Shown one piece after another: positions 1-8,109 of a DNA stretch of 64,000 nucleotides. The DNA comes from UBA10438 sp044238605 (GTDB lineage Bacteria; Bacteroidota; Ignavibacteria; Kapaibacteriales; Kapaibacteriaceae): NCBI GenBank assembly GCA_044238605.1, contig JBIICY010000007.1, forward strand, positions 1-64,000, given 5' to 3'. Within the stretch, counting starts at the first letter, position 1. Each line of letters begins with the position of its first letter. Below the pieces are notes generated by a model that saw nothing but the letters and a program-made list of their open reading frames with translations, did not search any database and was not told where the DNA came from. A program made the position numbers and the translations under genes.

Positions 1-628
1 ACTACGGCGCGTGTATCGGCAGTCAGGCTATGCAGCACAGTGGCGAAGGCGTCGCAAGAAGATCCGCCGCCAGCAGAGAGTCAATCCCGTGGCAGTGCGG
101 CCACATGATGTCTGGTGCATGGACTTTGCTGAAGACAGGCTCATCAATGGACGGCGATTCATGGCACTGCTCGTCAAGGACGAAGCCACGGCATTTGGCT
201 TAGCCATTCGTGTTGCACCCTCGTTCAAGGCAGTTGACCTAGAGAATGTTCTTGACGAACTGGTTGCCAAGCATGGCAGTCCTGGCTTCATCAGATCAGA
301 CAATGGAGGTCAGTTTAGCTCTTTTACCATTCAACGCTGGGCACAGCGCCGAAACATTACGCTTGCCAACATTCAACCTGGCAAACCGTGGCAGAACGGA
401 TTTGCAGAGAGCTTCGTCGGCACGTATCGGACGGAAGTTCTCAATGCAGAGGTATTTCATTCGATCAACGAATCCGATGTTGTCTCAAAATCATGGCTAC
501 ATATGTACAACCACGAGCGTCCGCACAGTAAGCATAACTATTTACCACCAGCGTCTGCTTTCACAACATGTGCAGCATGATCACTATTTTCTAAACATTG
601 AATTGGTCTAAATAATCGACCCTACTCA
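1..628 (+). mobile_element. Right end of an IS3-family insertion sequence (boundary tentative)
   Basis: The transposase stops at 580. About 48 bp later the sequence reads GGTCTAAATAATCGACCC and then ends in TACTCA near 628. IS3-family elements typically end in ...CA, with the right inverted repeat close behind orfB, so 605-628 is a candidate right repeat. The left end lies outside the window, so neither the inverted repeat nor a target duplication can be confirmed. Confidence 0.35.
2..580 (+). CDS. IS3-family transposase OrfB (integrase core), 5'-truncated by window edge
   Basis: This is the C-terminal part of an rve/DDE integrase. The frame is open from base 2, so the true start lies to the left of the window. 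The catalytic triad is visible: Asp in WCMDF, Asp in IRSDNGG and Glu in NGFAESF. The last two are separated by exactly 35 residues, the DD(35)E spacing of IS3-type transposases. A basic stretch RRRRKKIRR precedes the core, as in the HTH_21-like linker of these enzymes. The stop is TGA at 578-580. No frameshift is seen in the visible part. It would catalyse cut-and-paste or copy-out movement of the element. The family call is firm; the subgroup is not determined. Confidence 0.93.
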   Translation, partial: LRRVYRQSGYAAQWRRRRKKIRRQQRVNPVAVRPHDVWCMDFAEDRLINGRRFMALLVKDEATAFGLAIRVAPSFKAVDLENVLDELVAKHGSPGFIRSDNGGQFSSFTIQRWAQRRNITLANIQPGKPWQNGFAESFVGTYRTEVLNAEVFHSINESDVVSKSWLHMYNHERPHSKHNYLPPASAFTTCAA

Positions 629-650
629 TTCCCACCCATGTGAATACTGA

Positions 651-658
651 TATGTTTG
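651..658 (+). promoter_or_regulatory. Candidate Bacteroidota -7 box (TATGTTTG) before the hydroxylase gene
   Basis: This is an exact match to TAnnTTTG, ending 4 nt before the ATG at 663. If used, transcription would begin about at 663, making that ATG leaderless or placing the ATG at 696 after a leader of about 33 nt. No convincing -33 TTTG is seen. Confidence 0.4.
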
Positions 659-662
659 CATC

Positions 663-1481
663 ATGATTGAAGCTGATAACAACTACTGTGGGTCTATGGC
701 TACCATTGAAGTTTTCTTTGCTCTTGCGCTACAAGAGTCCCTTTTCAACTTGTGTTTGTATCTGTTCTTTGGAATTGCCGTTTTTGGTATTGTCTGGGTT
801 TTCTTAAAAAAGGTATGGCGTTGGCGGAGAATACAACCTCGAAGCGAGGGTAGAGCGCACTTTTTTAGACACGATATTCTATTCTCACTGGGTTCAATTC
901 TACTCGCTGGACTTCTCACAGCTTGCATTACTTTGCTTGACCAGTGGGGATATATGAGACTTTATTCGGATTTCAATGCGTACGGAGCAATATGGGGTAG
1001 CGCTCAAATATTTTTTCTCATATTCTTCTATGACGCCTATTTCTATTGGACACACCGACTCATGCATCATCCGAAGATATACCGCTGGGTTCATAAAACA
1101 CATCATAAAAGCACAGATCCTTCTCCGCTAACTATTTTTTCTTTTCATCCTTTAGAAAATTTACTTGAATTTCTTCCATTCCTTCTTCTGCCGATGATAA
1201 TTCCAATTTATTGGCCAATGTTGTTTCTTTGGCAAACCTTAGACTTGATCAACAATGTTGTGGCACATTTAGGATATGAAATCTATACGCGAAAATGGTT
1301 AAGAATTCCGCTGCTTAAACTGAAAACAACCTCTACTCACCATAACATGCACCACGAACTTTTCAAGGGTAATTATGGATTGTATTTTACCTACTGGGAT
1401 CTATGGATGAAAACAGAAATCAAGGATTATGAGGATCGGTTTGATGAGGTTTACCTAAGGCGAGATAAACACTTGGTGTAG
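663..1481 (+). CDS. Sterol desaturase / fatty acid hydroxylase superfamily membrane protein
   Basis: The protein has 272 residues, with four hydrophobic segments and the di-iron histidine clusters of the superfamily: HRLMHH (about 131-136), HKTHH (144-148) and a late HHNMHH cluster. Such enzymes hydroxylate or desaturate lipid, sterol or carotenoid C-H bonds in the membrane; the substrate here cannot be told. The start could be the ATG at 663 or the ATG at 696 (residue 12), which begins just before the first membrane segment. Base composition is clearly more AT-rich than the rest of the window, and the gene sits alone beside an IS element, which suggests acquisition by transfer. It has no operon partner. 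Confidence 0.85.
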   Translation: MIEADNNYCGSMATIEVFFALALQESLFNLCLYLFFGIAVFGIVWVFLKKVWRWRRIQPRSEGRAHFFRHDILFSLGSILLAGLLTACITLLDQWGYMRLYSDFNAYGAIWGSAQIFFLIFFYDAYFYWTHRLMHHPKIYRWVHKTHHKSTDPSPLTIFSFHPLENLLEFLPFLLLPMIIPIYWPMLFLWQTLDLINNVVAHLGYEIYTRKWLRIPLLKLKTTSTHHNMHHELFKGNYGLYFTYWDLWMKTEIKDYEDRFDEVYLRRDKHLV

Positions 1482-1674
1482 GTCGCCTTAGACACTTCAT
1501 AATGATGCGCGCAGAGCATACTGCTACATCAGCCCGGTGATGAAGGCTAAAGGGATGGTCAGTATGACTCCGATCTGGTAGGGAACTATCTATGTACATG
1601 TGCGAATTGACAACCGGCCCATGCCAAAATGTGATTTGGTTAGATGTGTCACCAAGCTTAGCGACAACACGAAA
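1482..1674. other. Non-coding stretch without recognised content
   Basis: This is about 190 bp between the hydroxylase stop and a terminator hairpin. A 100-codon minus-strand frame crosses it and runs into the hydroxylase gene, but it shows no recognisable domain and ends in low-quality sequence, so I do not call it. No tRNA or known RNA fold is apparent. It may be decayed island DNA. Confidence 0.4.
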
Positions 1675-1704
1675 GCCTGAGTGATCAATCACTCGGGCTT
1701 TTTT
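1675..1704 (+). terminator. Rho-independent terminator
   Basis: A 10-bp stem (GCCTGAGTGA pairing with TCACTCGGGC, one G-T pair) closes a 4-nt loop and is followed by six T residues. It lies about 190 bp after the hydroxylase gene and probably insulates pheT from upstream transcription. Confidence 0.8.
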
Positions 1705-1770
1705 CGTTTTGGGGCTACGCAAATCTGGGTTCGATTTGATTGGGCGACCAGATTGGGTCGCCCCTAAGTT

Positions 1771-1875
1771 AATTCGTCATTTGTAATTCGTCATTTGTCA
1801 TCCGTAATCCGTAATCCGTAACCAGTAACCAGTAACCAGTAACCAGTAATTCGTAATTGGTCATTCGTAATTGGT
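1771..1875. repeat. Tandem heptanucleotide array (15 units)
   Basis: Fifteen 7-bp units run in unbroken register. They are variants of AATTCGT, CATTTGT, CATCCGT, AATCCGT, AACCAGT and AATTGGT, with an invariant final GT. Four consecutive AACCAGT units are identical. The array lies between the terminator and the pheT promoter. It resembles the short tandemly repeated repetitive (STRR) heptamers described in filamentous cyanobacteria. Confidence 0.95.
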
Positions 1876-1917
1876 CCTTGTGCAAAACTCCAACTGACGC
1901 TATCCTATTGCTGCGAC

Positions 1918-1925
1918 TATCTTTG
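1918..1925 (+). promoter_or_regulatory. Candidate -7 box (TATCTTTG) for pheT
   Basis: This is an exact TAnnTTTG match. It predicts a start site near 1930 and a leader of about 25 nt carrying the GGAG ribosome-binding sequence (1938-1941) before the ATG at 1955. Confidence 0.5.
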
Positions 1926-1954
1926 TCTCGATTTACTGGAGAGTGTTTCTAACG

Positions 1955-4408
1955 ATGAAAGTCTCGCACAAGTGGCTGTGTGAATTTGTTGATCTGCCTG
2001 CAGATCGGTGGACGCCTGAGAGGGTTTCTCGGGTGCTTACCGACCTTGGTCTTGAGGTAGAAGATGTGGTAGACACGTCGTCTGCGCTTAAGAATTTTGT
2101 GGTAGGCAAGGTCGTTAGCAAAGAGGCACACCCTAAGGCAGATAAGCTCTCCGTCTGTACGGTGGATGTTGGCGCAGGCACGCGCACGATTGTGTGCGGA
2201 GCAGCCAATGTTGCTGCCGGACAAACCGTGCCGGTGGCTCTTATTGGCGCCGTTGTTCCTTCTGCCGGATTTGCCATCGAAGAGCGCCCCCTGCGAGGGA
2301 TTACATCGCAAGGGATGATTTGCTCACAGGCAGAATTGAACCTTGGAGAAGATGCTTCCGGAATCTGGGTGCTGCGTGATGATCTCACGATTGGTCAGCC
2401 CCTTGCCGAAGCACTTGGTATTGATGATGTGATCTACGACATCGCAATCACGCCGAATAGGGCAGATTGTTTGTCGCACGTGGGGATTGCTCGCGAGCTG
2501 GCTGCCTATGCTGCGGTGTACGACGGCGCCAATGTGCGTGTGCCAATGCCGCGTGAGGCTGCTACGCAATCAAGCGCTGGTGAGCATGCTGTTGCGGTGC
2601 GCGTTGATGCGCAGGATCTGTGCCCGCATTACATCGCGCATGTTGTTACTGGTGTAAAGGCAGTCGAGAGCCCGCAGTGGCTTAAAGACCGGCTTGTTGC
2701 GCTCGGACTTCGTCCGCGTAATGTGATCGTTGATATCACGAACTACATCAATATGGAGATGGGGCAGCCCCTTCACGCATTTGATGCAGGCAAAATCAAC
2801 GGTGACAAGATCGTTGTCCGCAAGCCCCATACAGCGGAAACGTCAACAACACTGCTCGACGGCAAAGAGCATAAGCTCGATGCCGACATGCTGCTGATCT
2901 GCGACGCCGAGCGTCCGGTGGCAGTGGCAGGAGTTATGGGTGGACAAAACTCGGAGATCGATGAAGCAACAACATCTGTTGTTGTGGAGTCTGCATACTT
3001 CAACCCAACATCAATTCGCAGAACCGCAAAGAAACTCGGTCTCAGCACCGATGCATCATACAGGTTTGAGCGCGGCGTAGACCCCTCTGGCGTGCGCGCA
3101 GCGGCAGACCTTGCAGTAGCAATGCTATGCGAATTGGCAGGGGGCACAGCAGAAGCACGCACAGAAATTGGCGGTCAGGCCCAGCAGCCAGATCCAATCC
3201 ACGTGAGCTATGCTCGGGTGCGATCGCTTCTTGGAATTGAGATTGATGATACTCGCATAGACCTGATGCTAACATCGCTTGGGTTTGCTGTGCAGCATGG
3301 TCAGGGCAGTGACGGTTTGCGTTCAGTAGAGCCCCCTTCATGGCGGGCTGATGTGCGCATCGAGGCCGACATTGCCGAAGAAGTAATGCGCATGTATGGC
3401 ATAGACAACATTCCGACGTCACAGCGTGCTATGATGTCCATCGGCGGCACCCAGCTCCCAGACCACCTCAGGGCAGGGGGCAGGCATGGCCACGCACAGC
3501 GCGAGCGTATACGCACGTCGTTTGCCGCGCGGGGGTATGTTGACTGTGTAACCAATGTCTTGGGCTCTCCGGACGATGCGATCGATGCATCAACGGCTGT
3601 GCGGCTGAAGAACGCACTTGGACAAGAGTTCTCGATGATGAGGTCTTCACTGGTGCCATCGCTACTCAAGGTAGCCTCGCACAACATGCGTCATGGCGCG
3701 CAGACCATTCGCATCATGGAGTTTGGATCCACGTTTGAGAAATCTGCCTCGGCAGAGCTTGGCATTGTGCAGCGCGAACTGTTTGGGGTGCTGATCTGCG
3801 GTCAGACCGAGCAGCACTGGAGCCAGAAGAACCGTCAGCTGGATCTCTACGACCTCCTGGGCGACCTACGAATGATCTCTTCGGCAATCGCTACTGTGCC
3901 ATGCACAGAACCGTTGCCACCGTTTAGTGAAAACTGTGTCGAGCTTGTAGTACGGGGCGTCCGTATCGGACATGCTGGAGAGCTGCTTCCGCAGTTTCGT
4001 AGTGCACACGGAGTAGACGTGCCAGTAATGGCGGCAGTTGTCGATGTGCGCGCGTTGCCCGATGCGCAGATCCGCTACAAGCCATTTGCGGCGTTTCCGG
4101 CAATTGAGCGCGATATCGCTCTTGTGGTACCGGAGGCTGTAACTGCTGGAAGTATTGTGGACCTCGTGCGCGAGTGTGGAACGACGCTTGTAGAAGATGT
4201 TGGCGCCTTTGACGTGTTCTCGGGAGGTTCGCTCGAGAATGGACACAAGAGCATTGGAATTCGAATCAGATTTCGCTCGCATGAGCGCACGCTGCAGGAT
4301 GCGGATGTAGAATCCGTGATCGCTGCCGTACTTGAAACGGCCGTAGGCCGGCTCCACGCCAGAGTGCGTGGGTTGAATGTTGAAACTACTACCACGGGGG
4401 AGAAGTAA
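1955..4408 (+). CDS. pheT: Phenylalanyl-tRNA synthetase beta subunit
   Basis: The 817-residue protein has full family length. It has the N-terminal MKVSHKWL start typical of PheT, an EMAP/OB tRNA-binding domain (about 40-150, including VVGKV and a CGAANV stretch), the B3/B4 editing domain, the B5 domain, a catalytic-like core and a C-terminal FDX-ACB anticodon-binding domain (from KPFAAFPAIERDIALVV). I chose the ATG at 1955 over the in-frame GTG at 1943 because GGAG at 1938-1941 is correctly spaced only for the ATG. With PheS it forms the alpha2-beta2 enzyme that charges tRNA-Phe. pheS is not in the window, which is unlike the common pheST order. Confidence 0.97.
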   Translation: MKVSHKWLCEFVDLPADRWTPERVSRVLTDLGLEVEDVVDTSSALKNFVVGKVVSKEAHPKADKLSVCTVDVGAGTRTIVCGAANVAAGQTVPVALIGAVVPSAGFAIEERPLRGITSQGMICSQAELNLGEDASGIWVLRDDLTIGQPLAEALGIDDVIYDIAITPNRADCLSHVGIARELAAYAAVYDGANVRVPMPREAATQSSAGEHAVAVRVDAQDLCPHYIAHVVTGVKAVESPQWLKDRLVALGLRPRNVIVDITNYINMEMGQPLHAFDAGKINGDKIVVRKPHTAETSTTLLDGKEHKLDADMLLICDAERPVAVAGVMGGQNSEIDEATTSVVVESAYFNPTSIRRTAKKLGLSTDASYRFERGVDPSGVRAAADLAVAMLCELAGGTAEARTEIGGQAQQPDPIHVSYARVRSLLGIEIDDTRIDLMLTSLGFAVQHGQGSDGLRSVEPPSWRADVRIEADIAEEVMRMYGIDNIPTSQRAMMSIGGTQLPDHLRAGGRHGHAQRERIRTSFAARGYVDCVTNVLGSPDDAIDASTAVRLKNALGQEFSMMRSSLVPSLLKVASHNMRHGAQTIRIMEFGSTFEKSASAELGIVQRELFGVLICGQTEQHWSQKNRQLDLYDLLGDLRMISSAIATVPCTEPLPPFSENCVELVVRGVRIGHAGELLPQFRSAHGVDVPVMAAVVDVRALPDAQIRYKPFAAFPAIERDIALVVPEAVTAGSIVDLVRECGTTLVEDVGAFDVFSGGSLENGHKSIGIRIRFRSHERTLQDADVESVIAAVLETAVGRLHARVRGLNVETTTTGEK

Positions 4409-4412
4409 GTAT

Positions 4413-5783
4413 ATGAGTTCACTACCGAATCAAGAATCTCACGAGCAGTCCGCACATGAACATGTGATGGCGCAGACACCTGCACCGTCGGTTTCGGACG
4501 TCTCCGCCTCACTGGCAGCGTTTTGGGATACCGTTCGATCAAGCGCAGAGCTTATCGTAACGCTTCGTCAGGAAGTGGTTCAGCTGCGCGCGCAAAATGC
4601 AACGCTCGATTCTGCACTTGTTGCAGCAAACGAAGCAGCCCAGCAGGTGTCGGCGTCCAGCCAGCGAATCGAGAGCCTTGAACTTCAGGTATTGGAACTC
4701 ACCGAGCTCGTAGACCAGAAGCAGCTCCAGTTTGATGCTGAGCTTGCTTCACTGCGCTCAGAGCACGAATCGCAAGAGCAGCAAAACAGTGCACGTCTGC
4801 ATGAACTCGAGGGGGCTCTCGCCGCGGCGCAGCAGGAAGCCGGTGGAATTGCCGAAGCGCATGCCAAGATCCAAGAGCTCGAATCACAGCTGCAGCAGCA
4901 GAGCGAGCAGCTCGAGAGCACGCTGAAGCATTATGAGAATGAACTGGCCGAGCGCGACGACGAAGCGCAGCGTCTGAAGATGTCGGCAGAAGAAGTTGAT
5001 AAGCTCCTGACAGACCTGTCGCAGGCGCGCATGGAGCTCTGTGAGTACGAACTTCAGGTAAGTGCCCGTGAGGCAGAGTTGCGGACGGTAACAGACGAGC
5101 TGGCGGCCCTGAAGCAGCAGTACGAAGACCTCGGTGAACGTCAGGCAAAGGCAACTCTTGCAGATCTGCAGGCCCTGAACGAGGTGCATGAAAAGAAACT
5201 CTCTGAAGCCCAACTAGAGGCAGCAGAGATACGTCAAACCATGGAGCGGATGAAGACCGAGAAGTCGCAGCTAAACGACGACTATCTCATGCTGGCCGAG
5301 AAGTATCAATCGATCGAAGTCCAGGTAACAAACCTTCAGAACGCACTCTCCAGCGCGCAGGATGCCCTGCAGCAGGCCCATACACAGTTGCCGTCTCTCG
5401 AGCAGCAGCCAGAGCTTGCCCAGCATGAACTCGACGCCTTGCAGCACAGACTTTCTGAGCTGGAGTTGATCGCTTCGAAGGCTGCCGAAACTGAACTTCA
5501 GATGGTAGCGCTGCAGGATGAGATCGAGAACCTGCAGGAGCAGCTCGATAAGGCACTTGAGATCGTTGAGATCTATCGTGCGGCCGGACTCCGACACATC
5601 GAAGATCCAGACCTACGCAACCAAATGAGTCTGTTTGGTATGGCCGCCACGACAGATCAGTCACGTCAGATCGTGCAGGACGAAGCCTCCGGCAAGGGGC
5701 TCTCTCCGGAAGAGATGGAAGCTCTCGCAGAACGCCTTGATAATCTTGCAAGCCGAGTCGCACAATTGCTCGGGATTTCCTAA
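4413..5783 (+). CDS. Long coiled-coil protein between pheT and zapA
   Basis: The protein has 456 residues and is almost wholly helical, with Glu/Gln/Leu/Ala-rich heptads from about residue 35 to 400 and no signal peptide or membrane segment. The start is the ATG at 4413, with GGGGGAGAAG just upstream; a longer frame from 4377 would overlap pheT. The N-terminus is low-complexity. A short tail (about 415-456) ends in a predicted helix. There is no enzymatic motif. Its place directly before zapA suggests a cytoplasmic structural or cell-division role, possibly like ZapB, but this is inference from context. The function is unknown. Confidence 0.85.
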   Translation: MSSLPNQESHEQSAHEHVMAQTPAPSVSDVSASLAAFWDTVRSSAELIVTLRQEVVQLRAQNATLDSALVAANEAAQQVSASSQRIESLELQVLELTELVDQKQLQFDAELASLRSEHESQEQQNSARLHELEGALAAAQQEAGGIAEAHAKIQELESQLQQQSEQLESTLKHYENELAERDDEAQRLKMSAEEVDKLLTDLSQARMELCEYELQVSAREAELRTVTDELAALKQQYEDLGERQAKATLADLQALNEVHEKKLSEAQLEAAEIRQTMERMKTEKSQLNDDYLMLAEKYQSIEVQVTNLQNALSSAQDALQQAHTQLPSLEQQPELAQHELDALQHRLSELELIASKAAETELQMVALQDEIENLQEQLDKALEIVEIYRAAGLRHIEDPDLRNQMSLFGMAATTDQSRQIVQDEASGKGLSPEEMEALAERLDNLASRVAQLLGIS

Positions 5784-5821
5784 TTTGTCGCAACGACAAC
5801 GAACTTTTTGACAGCAACATC

Positions 5822-6112
5822 ATGTCGAAAGCGATACGAGTACAAATAGGCGGAAAAGACCTTACTCTTCGTGGGGAAAACGAAGAGAAGATCAAACAAT
5901 CAGTACGTGAAGTCAACATTCAAGTTCAACATTTGCAGCAAACTCTGCGGGAGCAGTCTACACCAACCCTAACGGTCCTGGCGGCGTTAAATATTGCCGA
6001 GAAATACCTCGACGAAAAAGAACAGCATGTGCAGGATACACGGGCAGTAGCTGATGAACTACAACGAATGACTCAGTACCTGGAGCGCGCTGCGCACCAG
6101 CCCCTTTCGTAA
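5822..6112 (+). CDS. zapA: Cell division protein ZapA
   Basis: The protein has 96 residues, the usual size. The N-terminal strand region (SKAIRVQIGGKDLTLRGENEEKI) is followed by a long coiled-coil helix containing TLTVLAALNIAEKYLDE, matching the ZapA pattern in which the globular head packs against a tetrameric coiled coil. ZapA bundles FtsZ filaments at the division site. It lies 38 bp after the coiled-coil gene and precedes the candidate 6S RNA and rny; zapA next to ssrS is also the order in gammaproteobacteria. Confidence 0.92.
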   Translation: MSKAIRVQIGGKDLTLRGENEEKIKQSVREVNIQVQHLQQTLREQSTPTLTVLAALNIAEKYLDEKEQHVQDTRAVADELQRMTQYLERAAHQPLS

Positions 6113-6161
6113 CTCCTCCTTTCAACGTGATGCGCTGATAAACTGTGTAGCCGCACTTCGC

Positions 6162-6169
6162 TACTGTTG
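6162..6169 (+). promoter_or_regulatory. Near-consensus -7 box (TACTGTTG) before the candidate 6S RNA
   Basis: It matches five of the six fixed positions of TAnnTTTG and would place a transcript start around 6174-6176, just before the closing stem that begins at 6182. Confidence 0.3.
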
Positions 6170-6175
6170 TCGCAC

Positions 6176-6340
6176 GCTTGAAAAAGAACCATACAAATTT
6201 TTCATTCCAGGGAACTAGGCTCTGATTATCAATGACAGGCCTCACTTGCTGTAATGGTAAGAGCGGTTTGCTCCGCCTCAGTGGAAGTCAGCGATAGTCA
6301 GGATGGTACCCACCGTGCGGTCCTTCTGGTTCTTTTACCA
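6176..6340 (+). ncRNA. ssrS: Candidate 6S RNA (ssrS-like)
   Basis: The 357-bp zapA-rny gap holds no ORF but folds into one long rod. The closing stem is AAAAGAACCA (6182-6191) with TGGTTCTTTT (6327-6336), a perfect 10 bp. Next come a large internal bubble (about 30 nt on the left, 25 nt on the right), then CTGATTATC (6222-6230) with GATAGTCAG (6293-6301), TGAC (6233-6236) with GTCA (6287-6290), CACT with AGTG, and a GC-rich apical hairpin near 6263-6276. A closing stem, large central bubble and apical arm are the 6S RNA architecture that mimics an open promoter and binds RNA polymerase. Location after zapA agrees. Length (about 155-165 nt) is slightly short for 6S. A small hairpin follows at 6354-6373. 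The name rests on structure and context only. Confidence 0.5.
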
Positions 6341-6469
6341 ATCGAAAAACACAACTGGACTAATTGGTCCAGGGTAGTGGGGTGCGGCTCCTTTTATTTC
6401 TCGTCCAGCTGATGCAGCACAGTATGGACGTTCTTACGCACCGTGAGGGTGCAAGGGAGGTATATTTTT

Positions 6470-8038
6470 ATGGATCAACCCATGATCATGGGTCTAAGTG
6501 TGGGACTGGCAGTAGCCGTCGTAGGATTCCTTGTGAGTTACTTCGCAGGCAAGAAAGTTGCCGCGGGAGAGCGCACAAAGGCAGAAGCAGAGGCAAAGTC
6601 AATTCTTGCTGAGGCAGAGAAAAAAGCCGATGCTGTAAAACGCACAAAGATCGACGAAGCGGATGACAAGTTCCGCGAGATGAAGAGAAAGTTTGAGTCC
6701 GAGCGTGACTCAAAAGACGCAAAGCTTCGCAACTTCGAGAAGGAGCTGCGCAAGCGTGAAGAGGGTATCGACCAAAAGCTCGAGGTTATCACAAAGAAGG
6801 AAAAGCAGCTTTCGACGCTTGAGGCTGACGTAACCCGCAAGACTTCGCAGGTCGATGCTAAGACAAAGCAGATTGATGTCCTGCTGGAAGAGCAGAACGT
6901 TCGTCTGGAGCGCATCACAGGCATGAGCAAAGAGGACGCAAAGAAGTTCCTCATTGATAACATGATCAACGATGCCAAGGCCGACGCAGCGCAGCTGGTG
7001 AAGGACGTGCGCGACGAGGCAAAGGTGAATGCACGCAAGGAAGCTCAGCGCATCGTGCTGATGGCCATCCAGCGCACAGCGTCGGATCACTGCGTTGAGT
7101 CGACAGTATCGGTGGTAAACCTTCAATCAGAAGAAATGAAGGGGCGTATCATTGGCCGTGAAGGACGCAATATCCGCGCGTTCGAAGCAGCTACTGGTAT
7201 CGACCTCATCATCGACGATACACCGGAAGCCGTAGTTATCTCTGGTTTCGATCCATTCCGCCGCGAGGTTGCTCGTGTATCACTCGAGCGCTTGATGGGC
7301 GATGGCCGGATTCACCCAGCACGTATTGAAGAAGTTGTTGAGAAAGTCCGCAAGGAACTCGAAGAAGAGATCGTTCGCGTGGGCGAAAACGCCCTCATGG
7401 AACTCGGCATTCACAACATCCATCCAGAGATGGTGCGCTACATTGGACGCATGAAGTATCGTTCTTCGTACGGACAGAATCTCTTGGCGCACTCTATCGA
7501 AGTTGGATTCCTCACGGGCATCATGGCCAACGAGCTTGGTCTTGACGTTAACCTTGCTAAGCGTGCAGGATTGCTGCACGACATCGGTAAGGTTATCGAC
7601 CGCGAGCTGGAAGGTCCGCACGCATTGCTTGGTATGGACCTTGTAAAGAAGTACAAGGAGCATCCACTTGTTGTGAACGCCGTTGGTGCTCACCACGATG
7701 ATATCGAGATGGAATCTCCGATTGCTGTTCTTGTGCAGTCTGCCGACTCCATCAGCGGTGCACGTCCGGGTGCACGCCGCGAGTCGCTTGAAAACTACAT
7801 CAAGCGTCTGCAGCAGCTCGAAGAGATCGCTACGTCATTCGACGGCGTCACAAAGACCTTTGCTATCCAAGCCGGACGCGAAGTTCGCGTAATCATCGAG
7901 CCAGATCGCATCGACGACTTGCGTGCTGATCAGCTAGCGAACGACATCGCCGGCCGCATCGAATCTGAGATGGAGTACCCAGGTCAGATCCGCGTCACGG
8001 TCGTCCGCGAGCGCCGCTCCACAGCCATCGCCAAATAG
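6470..8038 (+). CDS. rny: Ribonuclease Y
   Basis: The 522-residue protein has all parts of RNase Y in order: an N-terminal membrane anchor (about 5-25), a long charged coiled coil (about 30-200), a KH domain (IIGREGRNIRAFE, about 215-280) and an HD domain with HSIEV, HDIGK and HHDD metal-ligand motifs. It is a membrane-bound endoribonuclease that starts mRNA decay. I chose the ATG at 6470 (AAGGGAGG at 6453-6460, 9 nt upstream) rather than the in-frame GTG at 6443, which sits in the loop of a small GCACC/GGTGC hairpin just before the ribosome-binding site. It is followed by two terminator hairpins. Confidence 0.97.
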   Translation: MDQPMIMGLSVGLAVAVVGFLVSYFAGKKVAAGERTKAEAEAKSILAEAEKKADAVKRTKIDEADDKFREMKRKFESERDSKDAKLRNFEKELRKREEGIDQKLEVITKKEKQLSTLEADVTRKTSQVDAKTKQIDVLLEEQNVRLERITGMSKEDAKKFLIDNMINDAKADAAQLVKDVRDEAKVNARKEAQRIVLMAIQRTASDHCVESTVSVVNLQSEEMKGRIIGREGRNIRAFEAATGIDLIIDDTPEAVVISGFDPFRREVARVSLERLMGDGRIHPARIEEVVEKVRKELEEEIVRVGENALMELGIHNIHPEMVRYIGRMKYRSSYGQNLLAHSIEVGFLTGIMANELGLDVNLAKRAGLLHDIGKVIDRELEGPHALLGMDLVKKYKEHPLVVNAVGAHHDDIEMESPIAVLVQSADSISGARPGARRESLENYIKRLQQLEEIATSFDGVTKTFAIQAGREVRVIIEPDRIDDLRADQLANDIAGRIESEMEYPGQIRVTVVRERRSTAIAK

Positions 8039-8043
8039 CATAA

Positions 8044-8109
8044 GGGCACGATGTATAGTGCCCGCAGAGATAAAGCAAAAAAGGGCACGATGTATCGTGC
8101 CCTTTTTTT
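8044..8109. terminator. Duplicated 20-nt terminator hairpin, second copy bidirectional
   Basis: Two near-identical palindromes, GGGCACGATGTATAGTGCCC (8044-8063) and its cognate at 8083-8102, differ by one base that makes the second a perfect stem. The second is flanked by six A (8077-8082) and seven T (8103-8109), so it can stop both rny and the convergent minus-strand gene, whose stop codon lies in the T-run. Confidence 0.85.

Noticed and set aside
1420..1722. 100-codon minus-strand frame across the hydroxylase 3' end and the terminator
   Set aside because: It overlaps the firmly supported hydroxylase gene, reads through a terminator hairpin, and shows no domain.
4377..4412. Upstream extension of the coiled-coil gene into pheT
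   Set aside because: The ribosome-binding sequence GGGGGAGAAG is placed for the ATG at 4413; the extension is only an open frame within pheT.
4699..5154. Long minus-strand frames antisense to the coiled-coil gene
   Set aside because: Repetitive Gln/Glu codons open antisense frames by composition; no start context or domain.
6182..6336. Signal recognition particle RNA or a riboswitch in the zapA-rny gap
   Set aside because: The SRP core motif with GGAAGCAGC-like apical bulges is absent and no known riboswitch motif is seen; rod shape and context fit 6S better.
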